Below, piece after piece: positions 33,121 through 44,064 of a stretch of DNA of 64,000 nucleotides (positions are counted from its first letter, which is position 1; every line of letters starts with the position of its first letter). The notes under the pieces are model-generated. The model saw only the letters and a list, made by a program, of their open reading frames with translations, had not been told where the DNA came from and made no database searches. The translations under genes were made by a program, and so were the position numbers. Source of the stretch: Patellifolia procumbens (taxonomy: Eukaryota; Streptophyta; Magnoliopsida; Caryophyllales; Amaranthaceae); contig CANSGD010000967.1 in NCBI GenBank assembly GCA_947645195.1, positions 80,803 to 144,802 on the forward strand. The letters run 5' to 3'.

Positions 33121-33724
33121 CTACTACCAACCAACCAAATACGAAGTACATCTATGTTATTGCAAATTTATTTTGTTTTTATGAAAGCAATGAGAAGCCA
33201 TGAAAGCATATTTAGGTCAAACTTAAAATTTTAAAAAAGATTCAAATTGAAAAACAATTAAAAAACAACACCAACTAAATTTAACATCCGGCATGAAATA
33301 AACAACCCATATTCACAGCAATAAAATGAAAAAGTTTACAGAAAGAAAACAATTCAATCAAAGATCATATAAATAAAACAACCTCCATTCTAAGTTTCAA
33401 TAATGTTTAAACTAACAGAGCATAATTAAAATTAGTAATTCCTTTACATTGAAAAATCCAACAACCATACGCCTTGAGATCTACTTCACTAGAACTAATA
33501 GCAAACTTGGGCATCTACTTTGAAGAAAACACACCACAGCCCACACCATCACTACAGTTACATTAGCCTTCCATCTTCTTGCCACCAATCCCGTGCAACA
33601 AACAATGTCTTAATAATACTAATAGTACTCGATCAATACAAAGCACTATAAAATGAACCCCACAAATCATATACAATTGAAAACATAGATAAAGAAATCC
33701 AATTTAAAATGGATTGAGCAAATT
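33121..33724. other. AT-rich spacer
   Basis: No gene is recognised. It probably includes the 3' flank of the minus-strand hypothetical gene. Confidence 0.4.
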
Positions 33725-33727
33725 ACC

Positions 33728-34207
33728 TCAAGTTAGTTTAAAGCGGACAATGGAGTTGATGCATGTGATACTGAACACTGCACAACACACATGACATATG
33801 TTATCTTGTGAGGATTTACGATCTTTGTTCAACTCGCAAAGAGTGTCACGAAGATGGTTTAAAGCTAGGAAGCACCGGAGCCTATGGGTGTACGTGGATA
33901 ACAAATTCATTTCGGCAAATGAAACCAGCTTAAATAACCCATCAATTGGGTCTTGATGGTATAGAAATACCCCACAAACAAACTCTGCATATTGCAGGTT
34001 TATATCCGCGAGATCATTCATTGCTCCTTCAGAATCACGAATAATCAGGATCTTCCTTATTGCCTCTTCAACTTATTTAATTTCAATGGCCGAAGGCGAT
34101 AATGGTTCCGATGATGGTGATGATGGTGGTGGTGAAGACGATGATGACGACGTCATCATGTTAATACTTTGACGTTTACATAGGGGATTTCTACTAGTTG
34201 AAGACAT
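33728..34207 (-). pseudogene. Hypothetical gene with Ser/Pro-rich N-terminus, one stop
   Basis: From ATG at 34207 the frame reads MSSTSRNPLCKRQSINMM, a run of Ser and Pro, then TAA at 34073-34075, and continues in the same frame as VEEAIRKILIIRDSEGAMND, LQYAEFVCGVFLYHQDP and LVSFAEMNLLSTYTHRLRC to a stop at 33728. About 159 codons in all. A GTAATT directly after the final stop resembles a splice donor, so further exons may exist. I do not recognise the family. The hydrophilic N-terminus and the helical C-terminal part look protein-like. It lies between the two copies of the 31.7/34.5-kb repeat. Confidence 0.4.
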
Positions 34208-34469
34208 TGAAGATGTGTAAGAAAGAAGTTGAAACAAGAGAGAAAAGGTAGAGAAAAAGGGGAGTTCTGGAGAAGAATATTTGGAAAGGTAAATTGTAGA
34301 AAATATTTGCAATGATGGTGAAAACTGAAAGGATCTTTGACAATAAACAAGGGGCACCATTTTGAAGTGTCTCTTGGACACATCAATATTGAAAACTAAC
34401 AGTTTTCCAAAATCATTTAATGAACCGCCTCTTGCCCTCTCCAAGGACGCGCCTATAATATTTGTTCAT

Positions 34470-34590
34470 CCCGCGTTTTTTAAAAGATGTGTTAAAATTT
34501 GGGCAATGGCCAAAACAGGTTTAGGATATATGGAGTATTTATTAAAATGCATACGATAATCTAAGGACCAAAATAATTTTCAAAACTTAA
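34470..34590. repeat. Dispersed repeat, copy 2 (partner at 31745-31860)
   Basis: Shared blocks as listed for the partner; includes TTTGGGCAATGGCCA. Confidence 0.7.
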
Positions 34591-34756
34591 AAGTTTCATA
34601 TAAATGGATTCAAGAACAACCACCAACTACAATAGTTCAATGTTCATAAGAATACTTTACAAACGACAATCCATAAGAATCGGTATCCGTTATTCATGTA
34701 AACGAATAATATAAAATTCGCAAGCGTCCAACTAGAAACGATGATAGCCAAATGAA

Positions 34757-34806
34757 AATAATAATAATAATAAATATCATATAATAATAAATAATAAATA
34801 AATAAT
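34757..34806. repeat. (AAT)n-type microsatellite
   Basis: AATAATAATAAT runs with small interruptions. Confidence 0.85.
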
Positions 34807-34870
34807 CTTAAGGTGCCTAATAGTAATAATGTTGTTATATATAAAATATTTTAGTACCTTATTATTTCTT

Positions 34871-34990
34871 ATTCAACCTTATTAGACCTTATTTGACTTT
34901 AGTAGACCTTATTAGACCTTGTTAGACCTTGTTCGACCTTACTCGAGTATGCTCTACCTTATTCAACCTTTTCTGAACTTATTACCTATC
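34871..34990. repeat. Decamer tandem array (ATTAGACCTT)
   Basis: About eleven consecutive 10-bp units, consensus ATTAGACCTT, with variants such as ATTCAACCTT, GTTCGACCTT and GCTCTACCTT, in exact 10-bp register. Two 19-bp units (GACATTATCTCAACTTAT) follow. Confidence 0.88.
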
Positions 34991-35074
34991 TGACATTATC
35001 TCAACTTATTAGACATTATCTCAACTTATAAGGACTGAAAATAAGTTGAAAAGAACAGACGATTATTGTGTATT

Positions 35075-35235
35075 TTGTTGTCACTAAAAACTTTTTTTAA
35101 TGAAGGGATAAAAACTTATAAATTGAAAGGCAACTAAAACATATTAATTGAAAGGCAACTAAAACAAATTCTGAGCACGTCTCCACATGTATAAAAGTTG
35201 TGATGGGTATGACCTAAGATCCGGATTTCCCTATA
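35075..35235. repeat. Dispersed repeat, copy 3
   Basis: It has TTGTTGTCACTAAAAAC, a doubled AAAGGCAACTAAAACA, GAGCACGTCTCC and ATGTATAAAAG; same family as 32598 and 33045. Confidence 0.6.
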
Positions 35236-35574
35236 TAAAGAAACGAAAAACATTTGTCTTTTCACCTTCCTAATCAACATTTATCCCCTTCTGCTGGAAA
35301 TAAACCAAATACATATTCTCCAAAAGCCACCCTCTTAACGGACATTACATTTGCGGCAAGGTGTGTATGAGAACATGAACTCCTTCACATTGTCTTTATC
35401 TTCGCCTGTGCAATCCCATCCTTGGTAATATATTTAACACCAGTTGATCCACTTTCCGACATTGGCATGCCTTCAACATAATAACGAGTATGAAATGCAG
35501 CAAGGTGTGCATAATAAGCTTGAGGGACACCCAAAAAAGTCATTCAAAGTGTTTAAAGTTGACTGGCAGTCGCC
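35236..35574. other. Spacer up to the truncated left end of Tat2
   Basis: No gene is supported. The switch into Tat2 antisense-gene sequence occurs near 35575. No LTR is seen here although the 3' LTR of Tat2 would be expected. Confidence 0.4.
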
Positions 35575-36751
35575 TTCCGGCTCTTTCCCTTCTGTAGATG
35601 TCACTGATCTTTCTTTTGGTTCAGGTTCTCTGCAGAGGGGATCGGCGGGCGACCGACGCGAGGTGCGGGGGCAGGAGTAGACATCGATGGCCTTCTCGAA
35701 CCCGAGTGAGTGGCTGAAGCTCCTGGCCAGTCGCTTCGTGGCTGACTACGTCATCCAGGATGTGCCCTTGGTGAGTTTTATGTCTTCCTTTCTCAGTAGA
35801 AAATCTTTCTTTTCCTAAGTTGCCTGCTTCTGAGTTTCTTAGCTTGCTTCTGATCCCCTTTTTCCTTTGGTGTAGGCTGCACGGGCCGGTGCCTTTATTG
35901 GGGAATTCTGCCACGCCTTGGGACTGGGCATGTGTGATGCATAACTCCTTGAACTGCAACAACTCAGGACTCAGTTGGAGCAGATGAGTAGGAGACTCGC
36001 TTCTATGAAGTCAGACAAAATGCTCCAACAGTCCATGCTGGATGTTGTTGTAGAGGAGAGGATCTTGTATCTGCGGAGCGCGACGCCATGCAGACTTCAA
36101 ACCAGCATTTATAAGGCTTGTTGAAGGAGTTAGAGGCGGTCACTGCCGAACATTCAAAGGTCACCTCCCAGCTGAAGGAGGCATCGGCTCGTGCCTCCGT
36201 GGCGGAGACTAAGCTGCAGTCCTCCGAGGTCAGGTTGCAAGCTGCAATGAAGGAGCTGGAGCAGCTTAAGGGTCAGCTCTCTGCTGTGAAGGCTGACCAT
36301 GACGGTTGCTCGGCTAAGTTGGAGCAGCAGGCCAAAGAGGCTGAGCGAGCTCTACAAGAGAGGGAATCTAAGCCGGGGGCGGAATTCTCCAAGCTCCTTG
36401 CTAAGAGGGAGGCTCAGCTGGGTGTCGAACAGGCTTCCAGGGCGGCGAAGATGGAGGAGGCCTTCCAGAACAAGTATTAGGAGGACTGCAAAGTCGCTGT
36501 TCGTAGAGTCCTCTGGCATCTGCAGCCCCTCTTTTGATTGGGATGCCTTTGAGGAGGCCTACGGTAGCGGGGTGCATATGAACCCTCCTGCCACTCAGGA
36601 GCTCAGGGACCTGGAGCTACTCTACTCTCTGCCTAGCTCCGGCAACAACTTAACGGGAGCTCTGCTGGGGTTGGCAGCTCTGTTCCTGATCAATAGAAAC
36701 TCGGGCGGCTATCTCACGCTTCGCCTCAGTCTTCTTGTGACTCTTGTATGA
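35575..36751 (+). pseudogene. Tat2 antisense gene (coiled-coil protein, partial)
   Basis: Transcribed opposite to Tat2 pol. An exon ending at 35770 encodes FSNPSEWLKLLASRFVADYV, a 105-bp GT-AG intron (35771-35875) follows, and the next exon continues in phase with ARAGAFIGEFCHALGLGM. A TAA near 35941 breaks it. After a frame change near 36110 comes a long coiled coil (ELEAVTAEHSKVTSQLKEAS... to 36480) rich in Glu, Lys, Ala and Gln, then SFDWDAFEEAYGSG. The N-terminal exons are lost at the truncated left end. It is the counterpart of the better preserved Tat1 antisense gene; such genes carry the 'putative gypsy-type transposon' domain. Role unknown. Confidence 0.7.
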
Positions 36752-37809
36752 GGTGCTGAGGTGGATGAGCTGGGAGCCTGTGACTGCAGTCTTCGTTTTT
36801 TGCCCTCCGATGATATCCCTAATTGAATTCCCTTGTAATATTTGTAATTAAATTGTCAAACAATAGTTTTTCATCTGTATTCGCTCCCTTCTTTTGGTTA
36901 GGTAGCCGCCTTTGTTGAAATAGATGAGTAGTGTTTTGATCTGGTCTCTGACCATGTCTTCTTCTATAAGATACAATCATTTGAGAAATTCAAGTTGTTT
37001 TGCTCTGGCTAATGTTTCTAATTTTGCCAAACTGTTTCTGGTTTTCTTGTATTTTGTATCCATTCTAATCATCTGACTAATCAAGTTGTATTTTCATTCT
37101 ACTCTTCTTTAGTTCAATACTCCTTTTAAAACCTGCAGACGTTCTGCTATGATGTTAGGTTAGCAGAGTAGTGTTTGGACGCGTGATTTGCTATGAGTAG
37201 GGGCCAAGCGTCTCTGACTCGCCCTTTCGCGTGGCATAGCGTCGGCTTTGATCAGCCTTAGGTTGTGACCTTAGGGGCCCTTTATTCATCTGCTCTGTCT
37301 CGCATATGATGGTGATCCAATAGTGACGCACTAAGTCGCGGTGGTCTCAGGGATTTGGGGTTCTGCCCCTCAATCCCCTCTGCCAACGCCCTCATGTCGG
37401 GGTACGCTGGGTTCTCGTGAACTTCGTCGTTCCCATCAACCTTAGGCGTCTGTGACTTATCCTCGCTGCTTCTCGGACCTCTGGTCCTGCATATATAGGG
37501 GTAGAGGTTTGTGACATCGCTAAGTCGAGCCTACGCCCGATTACTCTGCGGGCCTCGAGGGCTCTGGATAGAGTTAATCTTACGACCGACTCCCTTTTTG
37601 TGTAGGCAGCTTCTCTGCTTGGCGGGCTTTTTCGCCCTCTGCTCCAGCTCAGACTCTGCCTTACCCTGCCAGACTGGGTTTTTCTCTCCTCCCAGCCTGT
37701 TAATAGTTTATTCACTTTTGGTGTTGTGTTTGTCTAAAGAGAAAATAAGGGGATGGGGGTTTTATGTGATATGAAGAGTGTATAGTTCAAAAGGGGTGGC
37801 TCGAAGGCC
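36752..37809. other. Tat2 region between antisense gene and pol
   Basis: Non-coding; includes the probable 3' end of the antisense transcript (AT-rich 36800-36860) and a GC-richer part (37180-37720). ORFs here (37392-37715, 37511-37774) have no domain. Confidence 0.55.
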
Positions 37810-38099
37810 TTTCATTCGTAGAAGTTGTGTTATACAATCAGGCTACACAAAGTATTTTTTCAATATTCGGGCGTTCCAGTTGCTCTTCAGTTCGCTTCCA
37901 TCCATCCTCCTCAGCCTATATGTCTCAGGGTATAACTCTTCACTAACCTAATAGGGTCCTTCCCACTTGGCAGACAGCTTTCCATGCATTTTGTCTTTCT
38001 GCACTGCTGCTGCGTTTCTGAGCACTAGATCTCCTACTTCCAGGGGTCTGGCCTTACTTTGCAGTTATAATATCTGCTGACTCTGGCAATGTAGGCCTC
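37810..38099 (-). pseudogene. Tat2 integrase C-terminal part
   Basis: The minus frame reads RPLEVGDLVLRNAAAVQKD, MHGKLSAKWEGPY, a stop, then ETYRLRRMDGSEL and NARILKKYF, the SH3-like C-terminal region of gypsy integrase. It joins to 47590 across the Tat1 insertion at the GCCTC duplication (38095-38099). Confidence 0.9.
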
Positions 38100-38752
38100 T
38101 GTTATATCATGAAAATTATGCAGCTACATGTGCAGGTTAAATAATTATTACAGCTATGATCTTCCAGCTTAGGATCTCCAGCTGGAGTCTACCAGCTAAT
38201 ATCTCCAAGCTAAGAAACTCAGCTCTGTCAGATGCGTTATGAGTCAACGATTATCAAAGCCTAAAATCTCACAGAAAATAAAGTCAACGATACAGAGAGT
38301 TAAATGCGAATGAAGATTTTATTCAAAGACATTGATTGCAGATATGAGCAAAGATCCAAGGACGGTTACAAGCCGTTGCTGAGGCTGGTTCAAACGGACT
38401 TTTTCCTTAGTATATATATAGCTCAATGATTGTATAGAAATGACACAAGCTTTTACGCATTTTGCACTTACTTTCTGAGATTGAAACATTCTTCTTAAGC
38501 TTACGAATTACTTTGATGCATAACACACTAGGGCTGTAACTGAGATTATAATGGATTGGTGGACTCAAAGCCACCCGCAATTTTTCCCTTATTCCACGGG
38601 TTTCCGCGTCACCATCCTTGGTGTCTCTCTCTTTTCTCTGTTCTTGCTTTCTTTGTTCATCTTAGCTGTGTCCAGTAGCATCCAGTTATCTAGCCACCTT
38701 CTAGCTGTAGCTCCCAGCTTAGTTTTGCCTTAAGTAGAATTTAGCATAAACA
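38100..38752 (+). repeat. Tat1 5' LTR
   Basis: Starts TGTTATATCATG and ends GCATAAACA. A TATATATATAG box near 38410-38421 is a likely TATA element. It matches the 3' LTR throughout. Confidence 0.95.
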
Positions 38753-38755
38753 GTT

Positions 38756-38773
38756 TGGCGCCCACCGTGGGGC
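38756..38773 (+). promoter_or_regulatory. Tat1 primer binding site
   Basis: TGGCGCCCACCGTGGGGC begins three bases after the LTR. It starts TGG as needed to pair with the CCA end of a tRNA. I do not assign the tRNA species. Confidence 0.8.
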
Positions 38774-38836
38774 CCACAGCTAGATTACATATCTAATCTT
38801 TCATCGTCAATTTCTTCCTCAAACACTTAATTAAAA

Positions 38837-40262
38837 ATGGCTGAATGCACTCCTGAACAAATGAAAGCTGCTCTTGAATCTCTCCGATAGGCTCAATCTG
38901 AGTCCAATAAAATCATTGAAAACTTGCAAAAGAACTGGAATCTGTTAAGAGTAACGCCAAGAGATCTTCACGAAGACGCACCAACATGTCACCTCGTGTC
39001 TTGCGGATGAATGATTCAGAGACCAATGCTGATGAAGAAGCTGAGGACACTTCACAAAATCCCGACCTAGAGGAGACAGATCCCACAGCTACGAAGCTAG
39101 CTCTCCTTGAATCCCAGAACAGGAAGATGATGCGGATGCTAGCTAAGATGCCAGGAGCACCTACACCTGTAGCTGAGGAGACCCCTGATGGCTACACCAA
39201 GTCGCCATTCGTGGAAGAGATAGCTAGAGCCATGATTACAAAGAAACTATATATGGCCCTATTTGGTAAGCTTTATGATGGAACCACAGATCCATACAAC
39301 CAAGTGAACTAGTACAAGCTAAAAATGTGGACTCTACCTTTCCTAGAAGGCCTTCTTAAAGCTACAATGTGCAAATCCTTTGGAGTTACCTTAGGTGGAC
39401 CTGCCCTACAATGGCTCATCACCCTCAGGGCCGGTACTATCCCTAATTTTTCTAAACTCATTAACAAATTTTATCAGTAATTTGCTAGCAATAGGGTGCT
39501 GGAGAAACATACCGGCGACCTATACCGCATTATCCAAAAGACAGGTGAAGCTGTACGCCAATACCTGGACAGATTTAACAGGGAATGATTTCTGTTAAGA
39601 ACCTGGATATCCCGACAGCTACCAAGGCATTCCGAAGAGGTTTGATCCCTAAGTCCCGCTTATATTATGAACTAACTAGGTATCCATGCAGTACCTTTGA
39701 AGAAGTCAGGGCTAGAGCTATGGCTGAAATCCGCGTTGAAGAGGATGACGCGTTCAGGTACAGAGGAGAATCTAGCTACGATAGGAAGACTCAGAACAAC
39801 AACAACAATAACAACAACAGGAGGAATGATTGGCGCCATTAGCCATACAAAAAGCGTGATCAAGCTAGCAGTGTAGCTAGAGAAGCTCCTCGCAGGTCCA
39901 ATAATGCAGATTTCCCTCCTTTGTCTTCCTATTGCTTTAACGTTGATGCAGGAGGTGTGGTGAACGCCTTGGAGAAGCTAGGTTCAGCAGCTAGTTGGCC
40001 CAAGAAGACCGACAAACCTGATGGTCAAAAAGACACCTCCTAGTGGTGCAGCTACCATGGTGACCATGGTCATCGAACCGAAGACTGCAAGGCCCTCAGA
40101 AAGGATGTTGCTTGGCTGCTGAAGAAGGGCTACCTGGAACCTCTCATGGGGAAGAAGGGTCAAAAGGATGAACCCAACAAGGACAATAATAGCAAGCCAG
40201 CTGGGCCCCCACCAGATCCCACCCATGACAAGGTAGTCAATTTTATCTCTGGAGGTTCATAA
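38837..40262 (+). pseudogene. Tat1 gag
   Basis: ATG at 38837 (MAECTPEQMKAALESLR), then TAG at 38888-38890 and a shift near 38930. It continues as an acidic N-terminal region, a gag capsid part with PFVEEIARAMITKKLYMALF, PALQWLITLRAGTIPNFS and GEAVRQYLDRFN, and a second shift near 39585. A zinc knuckle of pattern C-x2-H-x4-H-x4-C (CSYHGDHGHRTEDC, near 40047-40088) follows. Stops: TAG at 39310, 39840 and 40041, TAA at 39478 and 40260. Gag would form the particle that packages element RNA. Confidence 0.9.
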
Positions 40263-40823
40263 ATTTATGGAATAACCTATTCTGCAGCTAAGCGATTCGC
40301 CAGAGAAGGCTCCAAAGCAGATCCTATACAGCACAGGAGCAAGGAAGAACGAGAGCTGCGAAGCATGACCATCAGCAACTGCGTGATCAAGAGAGTGTTG
40401 GTGGACAACGGCAGCTCAGCCAATATCATATTCAAGAATGCTATACAAAGCATGGGGCTGCGTGATGAAGATATCATCAAGAAGTCAACAATCTTATACG
40501 ATTTCAGTGGAGAACCTGCCCTCACCATCGGCGAAATCACTATCCCCACCTATGCCAAAGGAGTCAACTTGCAAACCAGGTTTAGTGTTGTAGATTATCC
40601 TTCAGCTTACAATGTTATTCTGGGTACACCTTGGATTTACAGGATGAAAGCTATACCATCCACCTACCACCAAACCATCAAGTTCCCCACCAAATGGAGA
40701 GTGCAAGAGATCAAAGGGGCCAGGAAGATAGCTAGAGAATGCTACAGCATCTCCCTCAAACCCAAGAAGGAGGAGATCTAGCAATTACAGCAACATCCAG
40801 CACCCAGCAATCCCGACGAATAG
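40263..40823 (+). pseudogene. Tat1 aspartic protease region
   Basis: The frame has CVIKRVLVDNGSSANIIF, with the protease active-site Asp in VDNGSS, and later FSVVDYPSAYNVILGTPWIY, typical of gypsy protease folds. It ends at TAG 40779-40781, with a further TAG at 40821-40823 before RT. The active site is retained. Confidence 0.9.
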
Positions 40824-40835
40824 GACATTGAAGAA

Positions 40836-42638
40836 GTGGTGCTAGATCCTACTAAACCAGAACAAACAATGCATGTTGGCTCATCGCTACCACCAGAAGA
40901 AAAATCCAGGATCATTGAGTTCCTCAAAAACAACATCACCTTCTTTGCATGGACGCATGAAGACATGGTTGGAATTGACCCTTCGATCTACACTCACAAG
41001 CTGAACGTGGATCCAAACCACAAACCTATCAAACAGAAGAGAAGAAAATTCGCACTTGAACGCAACTTGATCATCAACGAGGAAGTAGAGAAGCTGCTGC
41101 AAGCAGGTAAGATTAGGGAGGTCAAATATCCTGACTGGCTAGCTAATGTGGTTGTAGTAGGAAAGAAGAATTGTAAATGGCGAGTCTGCATAGATTTCAC
41201 AGATCTAAACAAAGCCTGCCCCAAGGATCCATTTCCCCTACCTCACATGAACGTCTTGGTGGACGCAACAACAGGGCATGAAAGACTCACGCTCCTAGAT
41301 GCTTATTTAGGATACAACCAGATTCTGATGGACCCAGAAGACCAAGAAAAAACAGCTTTCATGACTGAAAGAGGTATCTATTGCTATAAAGTTGTGCCAT
41401 TTGTTCTTAAGAATGCAGGTGCCACCTACCAGCGCCTAGTCAATAAGGTGTTTGAAAAGCAGCTAGGGGACACGATGGAGGTTTACATTGATGATATGCT
41501 GGTAAAATCCAAACAAGCTGGAGATCATGTGTCTCACCTGCAGGATACGTTCGATGTGTTGAAAAAATACAACATGAAGTTGAATCCAACAAAATGTTCA
41601 TTCGGGGTACCAGCTGGTAAGTTCCTAGGTTACATAGTTATGCAAAGAGGAATCGAAGCTAGCCCAGACCAGATCAGAGTACTCATCAACATCCAGTCAC
41701 CAAAAAAACTAAAAGAAGTCCAGAAGCGGACAGGAAGAGTTGTTGCGCTCAATCGTTTTATTTCTAGATCATCAGATAAGTGTCACCTTTTCTATCATGT
41801 ACTTAAGAAAAATAAAGGTTTTTATTAGACCGCGGAACACGAAGCTGCTTTACAGCAACTCAAAGCTTATCTAGCTACTCCACCCATACTTTCCAAACCA
41901 AAGCAAGGAGAGACTTTACAGCTTTATCTAGCTGTAAGTAACACGGTTGTTAGTGCAGTTCTAGCTAGGGAAGCTGACAGCCAGCAGCTACCAGTATACT
42001 ATATTAGTAAGTCTTTGCTCGATGTAGAAACCAGGTACACATCTTTAGAAAAAATGATATTAGCTCTGTATACAGCTTCCAGGAAACTCCGACATTATTT
42101 TGAAGCTTATCCTATATGTGTTATGACTACCTATCCCATAAAAGTTGTTCCTCGCAAACCAGATACTGGAAGAATGAGCAAATGGGTTGTATCCCTAAGT
42201 GCCTATGACATACGGTACCAACCCCGAACGGCTATAAAATCACAAGCCCTAGCTGACTTTGTGGCTGACTTCAGTCCTAACCTAGCTGCCTCATCAGATG
42301 AGGAGGTACGACACATTAACCAGGTAACACCTACAGGTAGCTGGAAATTGTTTGTGGATGGCTCCTCCAATTTTAGAGGAGCTGGACTAGGTATAGTCCT
42401 AAAGTCGCCACAAGGGGACATGATAATACGCTCTATTTGCTATGATTTTAAAGCTACGAACAACGAAGTCGAGCATGAAGCTTTGATTGCAGGTATGACC
42501 GTGGCTCATGACCTAGGGGCAACCAGGTTACAGGTATACAGTGACTCCTTACTGATCGTTAGCCAGGTAAAAGGTGAGTACGCAGTTAAGGACTCAAAGA
42601 TGTCCCTCTACTTGGAGCTGGTCAAATCCAAGATATAG
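40836..42638 (+). pseudogene. Tat1 reverse transcriptase with two RNase H domains
   Basis: RT: GKIREVKYPDWLANVVVV, WRVCIDFTDLNKACPKD, FVLKNAGATYQRLVNK and the catalytic EVYIDDMLVKS (near 41485). A TAG at 41826-41828 replaces a Trp-type position in the thumb. The classical RNase H follows (ETRYTSLEKMILALYTASRK), weak in catalytic residues. A second RNase H then begins GSWKLFVDGSSNFRGAGLGI and has ATNNEVEHEALIAG and VYSDSLLIVSQVKGEY. This extra archaeal-type RNase H is characteristic of the Tat lineage and probably does the RNA removal. The frame stops at TAG 42636-42638. Confidence 0.95.
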
Positions 42639-44064
42639 CTCTTTCAAGAGTTTACCATACAACAGATACCAAGGGACCATAATACTAAAGCTGACGCGCT
42701 AGCTAACCTAGGCTCTGCACTTAGGAAATGCAGCTTCAGCAATGTTCCCATCGCTCACTTAGCTGAGCCAGCTGTCAACAAGGAGGTAAGCAGTGTGTTT
42801 AGCATTGGTGATGAAGCAGGTACTGATAGCTGGACGAAGCCGCTGTTGGATTACCTAGAAAGGGACATATTTCCAGACGATAAGCTGGAATTAAGAAAGC
42901 TACGCATGAAAGCCAGCAGGTACCGGGTGATAGCTGGAGTCCTATTCAAACATGCATCTAAGCAGGACATGCTGCAAAGGTGTTTAGAAAAGGAGCAGTG
43001 GGAAACTACCCTAAAAGAATTTTACGAGGGAGAGTGTGGCTCACATACAGCAGGAAGGAGCTTATCTAACAAAATCTTATCCTACAGATATTATTGGGCA
43101 ACATTGCGTCAAGATGCCAAGAGGTACGTAGCTAAATGTGATAGTTGCCAAAGGCACGCAGGTATGGTACATAAGCCCTCTGAACCATTACATCCCACCT
43201 TGGTCATTCATGAGGTGGGGCATGGACATAGTAGGGAAGTTGCCAGTTGCACCCGGTCAAAAAGTATTCATGCTGGCCATAACTGACTACTTTTCTAAAT
43301 GGATTGAAGCTCTTGCATTCCAGCAGGTAAGGGATAAGGAGGTGATTGCTTTTATACATACTAACATTATTTGCAGGTTTGGGGTACCTAGTGAAATTGT
43401 ATGTGACAATGGATCGCAATTTATAAGTGATAAAACACGACAATTTTGTCACGAATAGAACATCAACCTGGTAACCTCAACACCCAAGTATCCACAAGCT
43501 AATGGACAAGCTGAGTCCAGCAATAAGGTGATCATCAATGGCATCAAAAGGAGGATGAAGGCCTACAAAGGTAAGTGGGTAGAGGAACTTTCCTAGAGTC
43601 CTATGGGCCAACAAAACAACACCTAGGGGAGCAACAGGGCAAACCCCTTCTCATTAGTTTATGGCTGTGAACCTGTGTTGCCATCTGAGGTAGCCATACC
43701 AACTGCCAGGTATGGGCTCTTAACTCCTGAGTTGAATGATTCAGAGTTGTCTTATGATTTAGATACCATCAATGAACTACGAGACAATGCACTAGTTAGA
43801 ATGGCCACGCAACAACAGATTGTAGCCTGCAACTTCAACAAAAACGTGAAAGCCAAGGTATTGAAGAAAGGAGACTAGGTGTTAAGAAAGGTCGTCTTCC
43901 AGAATACCCAGGAGCTGAATGCAGGGAAGCTGTGCGTCAGCTGGGAAGGCCCCTACCTGATTGAACAGGTAGTAGGTAAAGGAGCGTATCGCCTAGCTAT
44001 AGTAGAAGGGAAAGCTGTTCCCAGAAGCTGGAACGCATCTCACCTGAAACTCTATCATTTCTAG
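42639..44064 (+). pseudogene. Tat1 integrase
   Basis: Linker with DHNTKADALANLGSA, then zinc-binding region (GECGSHTAGRS...CDSCQRH), core with ITDYFSKWIEA, VCDNGSQFIS and NGQAESSNK carrying the three catalytic acids, and a C-terminal part with KLCVSWEGPYLIEQVVGKG ending LKLYHF at TAG 44062-44064. Defects: a shift near 43210, TAG at 43456-43458, two compensating shifts near 43590-43660, and TAG at 43876-43878. The catalytic acids are all intact. Confidence 0.94.

Noticed and set aside
35236..35574. 3' LTR of Tat2 at the left end
   Set aside because: No sequence resembling 62625-63098 is present here, so the element is taken as truncated.
37392..37774. ORFs between Tat2 pol and the antisense gene
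   Set aside because: No conserved motif; opposite-strand frames overlap each other.
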